Source: Paramacrobiotus richtersi
Taxonomy: Eukaryota > Tardigrada > Eutardigrada > Parachela > Macrobiotidae
NCBI GenBank assembly: GCA_034698045.1
Contig: JAQGAU010001069.1
Span: forward strand, 1 to 21,644
Direction of reading: 5' to 3'
Length of the DNA: 21,644 bases
Positions 18,340 to 21,644 of this stretch are shown in pieces. Positions within the stretch are counted from its first letter, which is position 1. Every line of letters begins with the position of its first letter. A program made the position numbers and the translations under genes. The notes below the pieces were generated by a model. The model had not been told where the DNA came from, did no database searches, and saw only the letters and a list, made by a program, of their open reading frames with translations.

Positions 18340-21336
18340 TTAGTGTTCCTCGTTTGAAACGCTCGTCGTTCTTTGTTGTCCTGCTTCCTTTTGTTCAGGC
18401 GCTGCTAGGGTTGTCTGCGACATTTCCCTTATCGCTTGTGTGATGTTGCTACCGGAGGTCAACGGTAACACACCAGTAGTATTCAGCCCGTGAATAGGGT
18501 AAACGATGATCCAGTTCCCATCATCATCGGTAACTGCCCATAAGCGTCCATCTAATGCCGCAAGGTCAAGCGGTTCGGTTAGGTTTGAACTCAGTTCGGT
18601 GGGGAACCTTCGATCTGTAACATCGGTAACTTTGTGGAAGGTTGTGCCGTTCGGACTCTCCGGGACATTCAAGCCAGAAGTTTTACTAGGTGTGAATTTG
18701 AGTACATCGAAGCCGTTGGGACCTAAACGTGGAATCAAATTATACGGCTTGTGCCGGCAGCTAAATGAACGTTATACAAAGCGAATGTGTTAAGTTCCAT
18801 ACCGAAGGAATCTTTCCATGTCGGTCTGTTCCGATCCTCTAGGATGCGACCACGCTGACCGTTTCGATTTAGATCTTTTCCATTCGCTCCGGGAGCAGCA
18901 AAACCACTTAGAGATCTGTTCGGGATGGGAAATTCTCCATCAGACGAGCCGGAGGCGGATGCTGAGCTCGTAGTCGAAGAATTAACATCCACAACACCCA
19001 GTACTTGCGGTGGAGACCCGGCATTACCGTCTTTGCCAGGAACGGCAGGTATGTTTGGGGATTTTCCGGAACGGATCAAATTGTACCAGTTGTTTCGATC
19101 CACATTTCTTCCATACGCTCCCGGAAGACGAAGATCACTGCTTGGGAATTTGCTCCTATTGGAATCGCCCCCACCAGACGCTACCGCATCGGGTAATGTA
19201 CTCGTAATCGCAGGACTTCCATCCACTGCGTTCACTGGAGTCTGCGGGAAACGCCCGGCATTGCCAAACTGGCCCGGAACGGCAGGTCTGTTCGGCGCAT
19301 TTCCCGAACGAGTCAAATCATTCCACTTGCTCCACGTTGCATCTCTGCTCGCTGATCCGTCAGAAGTCTTTTTATCGTTCTGAAAGCCCTGTCGATCGAC
19401 TGTCTGTGTTGTTGGATCAGTTTGATTCAAAGACCCGGCCTCTCCATGTTTGTTCGGAAAGAGGGGTATATTTGGCAAAAATCCGGAACGGATTAACTCA
19501 TTCCACTTGTTCAGCGCTGCGTCTCCACTCGCTCCGCCAGAAATCCCGCTTTCATTCTGGGAACCTTGTCTATTGGGTGTTTGTGGTGTTGAATCAGTTT
19601 GATTCAAAAACCCAGCATCTCCTTGTTTTCGCGGAAAGAGCGGTATATTTGTCAAATTTCGCAAATTTCCGGAACGGATCAGCTCATTCCACTTCTTCAG
19701 CGCTGCATCTGTATCATAGCTAGCTGATCCGTCAGAAACTATTCTTTCGTTCTGGATGCCATGGCCATCGGGTGTTTGTGGTGATGAATCAGTTTGATTC
19801 AAAGACCCGGCATTTCCGTGTTTGCCCGCAACGGTAGGATTGTTTGGGGAATTTCCGGAACGGATCGACTCATCCCACTTGTTCAACGCTGCATCTCTAC
19901 TCGGTGATCCGCCCGAAACCCCTTTTTCGTTCTGAAAACCATATCCGTCTGGTGTTTGTGGTGTTAAATCACTTTCATTCTCCTTTTTGACCGGACCATA
20001 GCTAGCGTCTGCCATATCAGGATCGAAAGAAGACCCCTTGGTGGTTTTCTGCTGGCCTTCCTTTCCTGCCGGTGTGATAGCCCCTTGACTTCCGGGCGTT
20101 GTAGAAATAATGGGAGGAGCAATTGTTGTCGTTTCAGTGGGACCAGCCGGAAGTGACAGGGCAAGACTATATCCATCGATATCCCTAAATCTGTTGATCG
20201 CACTGGATTCGAAGCCGGAATTCTTCATAGTACGCTTACGTATATCCTCCGCCTCAACCAAAGCAAACACTGGGCTTCCTTTAGTGAGTTGCAGGCCTTT
20301 GGCAAGTGGATCAGGAACTGTAGAGGTTGCATTCGGAATACCAAAGAATACCTGAGAACAAAGCTGTATAAGTTTCAGCTCATTTGTCTTAAATTCAAGT
20401 TCACTAATAAACTTTGACTGCAGTAGAAGTTCCGTAGTTTCCACTGGAACAGCAGATGTAATCGATAAAACTTTATGACGAATAGTTACCTCTTTGTACA
20501 CTTGAAAAGTTTTGAAAATTTAGTTTTGGCGTTCTTTACGCTTCTCTTATTCGCAATGTACCTTGAAGCTGGATACCGCAGGATAATCACCAAACTCCGC
20601 AGCTGAATCCACGCACGTTGCAATCGCGTTTATGCAATACATTGCAGGAGCCGTTGTAAATATCGTAGCGTCACTTGGATCTGCCCTATTTTCGGAGGAT
20701 CCTCCGACTGACCCTCCCTCGCGCCCTCTCAGAGCCACGGACATCACAATGCTTTTTGCGGTGCTGATTTTCCATCGGAGAGAAGCCAGACACTTAGAAC
20801 CATGTGGATCAAAGGACATGCTCTCAGCTGTGCCTCCTGGGGGATCTTGTTTCTCGTCAATCCCGTTTTCGTACTGTACTTGAATGCCCGTTACCCACTC
20901 CTTCCGATGAACAGTAATACTGGTGATACCTTTAAGATTATCATTGGAAAATGACGGCATGCACGTGTGGCTTAAGCGGGAAGTGTCGTTGAGGACTGTT
21001 TTGCTCCTGTGGATTTCATACGTTAGTGGTACAATGGGGCCCAAGGTTAACCTGTTCGGATAGTCTCCCGAATATGGTTCATCGTTTTCAGATCCCGGGA
21101 TTAGTCTGTGCAGGACGAACACTTTGGATACGATTCTCATCATTTCAAATTCTAATTGGTTGGAGTGTTGGGATAGAATTGTATTGAGGTACATGTCAAG
21201 TGCATGCGGATCAGAACAGTTTTCGATTTGCAAGTTGACCAAATGACGTTGAGACAAACGGTCCCAAAGGATCGCATGGCAAATGTCGTGAATTACGGTC
21301 GTTTGTATCCATTGTTCAATTTGTAGCTGAGACATC
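18340..21336 (-). CDS. Large Ser/Thr/Pro-rich protein with about five tandem repeats, unrecognised
   Basis: Inferred exons are 21336-20562, 20489-18803 and 18722-18340; the last junction (TTCG|GTATGG to TTTAG|GT, 80-bp intron) fits in phase and removes a frame change. The join between the first two is less certain: AAG|GTACAT to AAAGAG|GTA is phase-compatible, but TTTG|GTGATT to TTCAAG|TG is also possible. The product is at least 947 residues. The first exon encodes a globular region; the part reading GITSITVHRKEWVTGIQVQY faintly recalls a jacalin-type beta-prism, which is only a suggestion. The second exon encodes a Thr/Ser/Pro-rich linker and about five repeats with the core KWNELIRSGNxPNxPxxPGK and GNAGSLNQT. 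The third is rich in N-glycosylation sites. The composition suggests a secreted or extracellular-matrix protein. The 5' end is unsettled because the first exon opens after an acceptor-like TACTTTAG. Confidence 0.65.
18989..19940 (-). repeat. Tandem degenerate coding repeat
   Basis: The plus-strand motif GGAACGGATCAACTCATTCC (with changes) recurs at about 19070, 19308, 19487, 19670 and 19857. The spacings are about 180-187 bp for the three units nearest the N-terminus and about 238 bp towards the C-terminus. Spacings are multiples that keep the frame, so selection or in-frame slippage has kept the array coding. Confidence 0.8.
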
Positions 21337-21454
21337 CTAAAGTACGTAACATTTATGATACATACAGTACAGCAGTTTAAAAAGTATGTACAGTATATGT
21401 ACGCAAGTTGTCTTTCAATGGCTTTACAAAACAGACTTCTGACACTTTATTTAC

Positions 21455-21554
21455 CTCCATTCTTTCCAATTAACGTAACCATCATAAACAAACTGCCAGT
21501 AAGTTGCCAGCCAAACAACAAGATTCCTTTCGCTTTCCTCCTTAGAATCCCCAT
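21455..21554 (-). CDS. Candidate signal-peptide exon of the repeat-rich protein gene
   Basis: ATG at 21554 opens a 33-codon stretch with a basic start and hydrophobic core (MGILRRKAKGILLFGWQLTG, then SLFMMVTLIG), followed by a fair donor GGAG|GTAAAT. That donor leaves phase 1, whereas the acceptor at 21338-21337 requires phase 2, so the join does not work as read; an intervening exon, or the weaker donor AC|GTTAAT upstream, would fix it. The position and character fit a secretion signal for the downstream gene. Confidence 0.35.
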
Positions 21555-21644
21555 TACTTCTCAAGAGTCTCTCTCTCAGCGCGGATAGATGAAGATATGA
21601 CAGCGGTACAGCCAAAACAAACGTCTGATTGCTGTTTGCACTGT

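Noticed and set aside
18735..18738. Frameshift between the two overlapping minus-strand open frames near 18735
   Set aside because: An 80-bp intron (18802-18723) with good donor and acceptor joins them in phase, so no frameshift is needed.
18925..19383. Plus-strand 152-codon open frame
   Set aside because: It is the antisense shadow of the tandem repeats in the minus-strand repeat protein.
20693..20706. CGGAGGATCCTCCG palindrome
   Set aside because: A 14-bp palindrome inside coding sequence, expected at this scale and without further support.
1..21644. tRNA, rRNA, CRISPR array or bacterial operon features
   Set aside because: None was seen on either strand; spliced genes and poly(A) signals show animal DNA.

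Overview
The window looks like nuclear DNA of a small-genome invertebrate animal, probably an ecdysozoan. The reasons are spliced genes with GT..AG introns (many only 60-110 bp), AATAAA poly(A) signals, an E78-type nuclear receptor, astacin metalloproteases and a serpentine receptor. A tardigrade fits the compact introns and the mixture, but that is a guess and no species call is possible from sequence alone.

Layout. (1) 219-1647, plus strand: exons of an NR1E/E78-type nuclear receptor DNA-binding domain, ending in a stop and a nearby AATAAA with no ligand-binding domain in sight. (2) 3648-5774, minus: a broken copy (A) of a secreted astacin fused to a leucine-rich-repeat tail. (3) 6127-6418, minus: end of an unrecognised small Cys-containing gene. 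(4) 8250-10103, plus: an intact two-exon rhodopsin-like GPCR with a TATA box and a MITE-like inverted-repeat insertion in its intron. (5) 10104-13050: no convincing gene, but two foldback structures. (6) 13051-14460: an inverted-repeat element whose arms carry GGCAAA/GGTAAA-rich repeats. (7) 14467-16526, minus: the intact copy (B) of the astacin-LRR gene, four exons, 539 codons. (8) 16960-17220, minus: a decayed copy of the small gene in (3). (9) 17505-17621: a decayed duplicate fragment of the next gene. (10) 18340-21336 (5' end perhaps at 21554), minus: a large multi-exon gene for a Ser/Thr/Pro-rich protein with about five degenerate 60-80-residue repeats.

Main interpretation. A two-gene block (small Cys gene plus astacin-LRR) exists twice, about 10.8 kb apart and in the same orientation, with the GPCR between the copies. 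Decay is reciprocal: copy A has lost the protease (2-bp deletion, nonsense codon, Met-turn Met to Thr) but keeps an open frame in the small gene, while copy B keeps the protease and has stops in the small gene. The astacin catalytic domain joined to an LRR plus LRR-C-terminal-cap module is the most unusual protein architecture here. Exon boundaries were worked out by hand from splice signals, phases and copy-to-copy comparison, and are not confirmed by transcript data.
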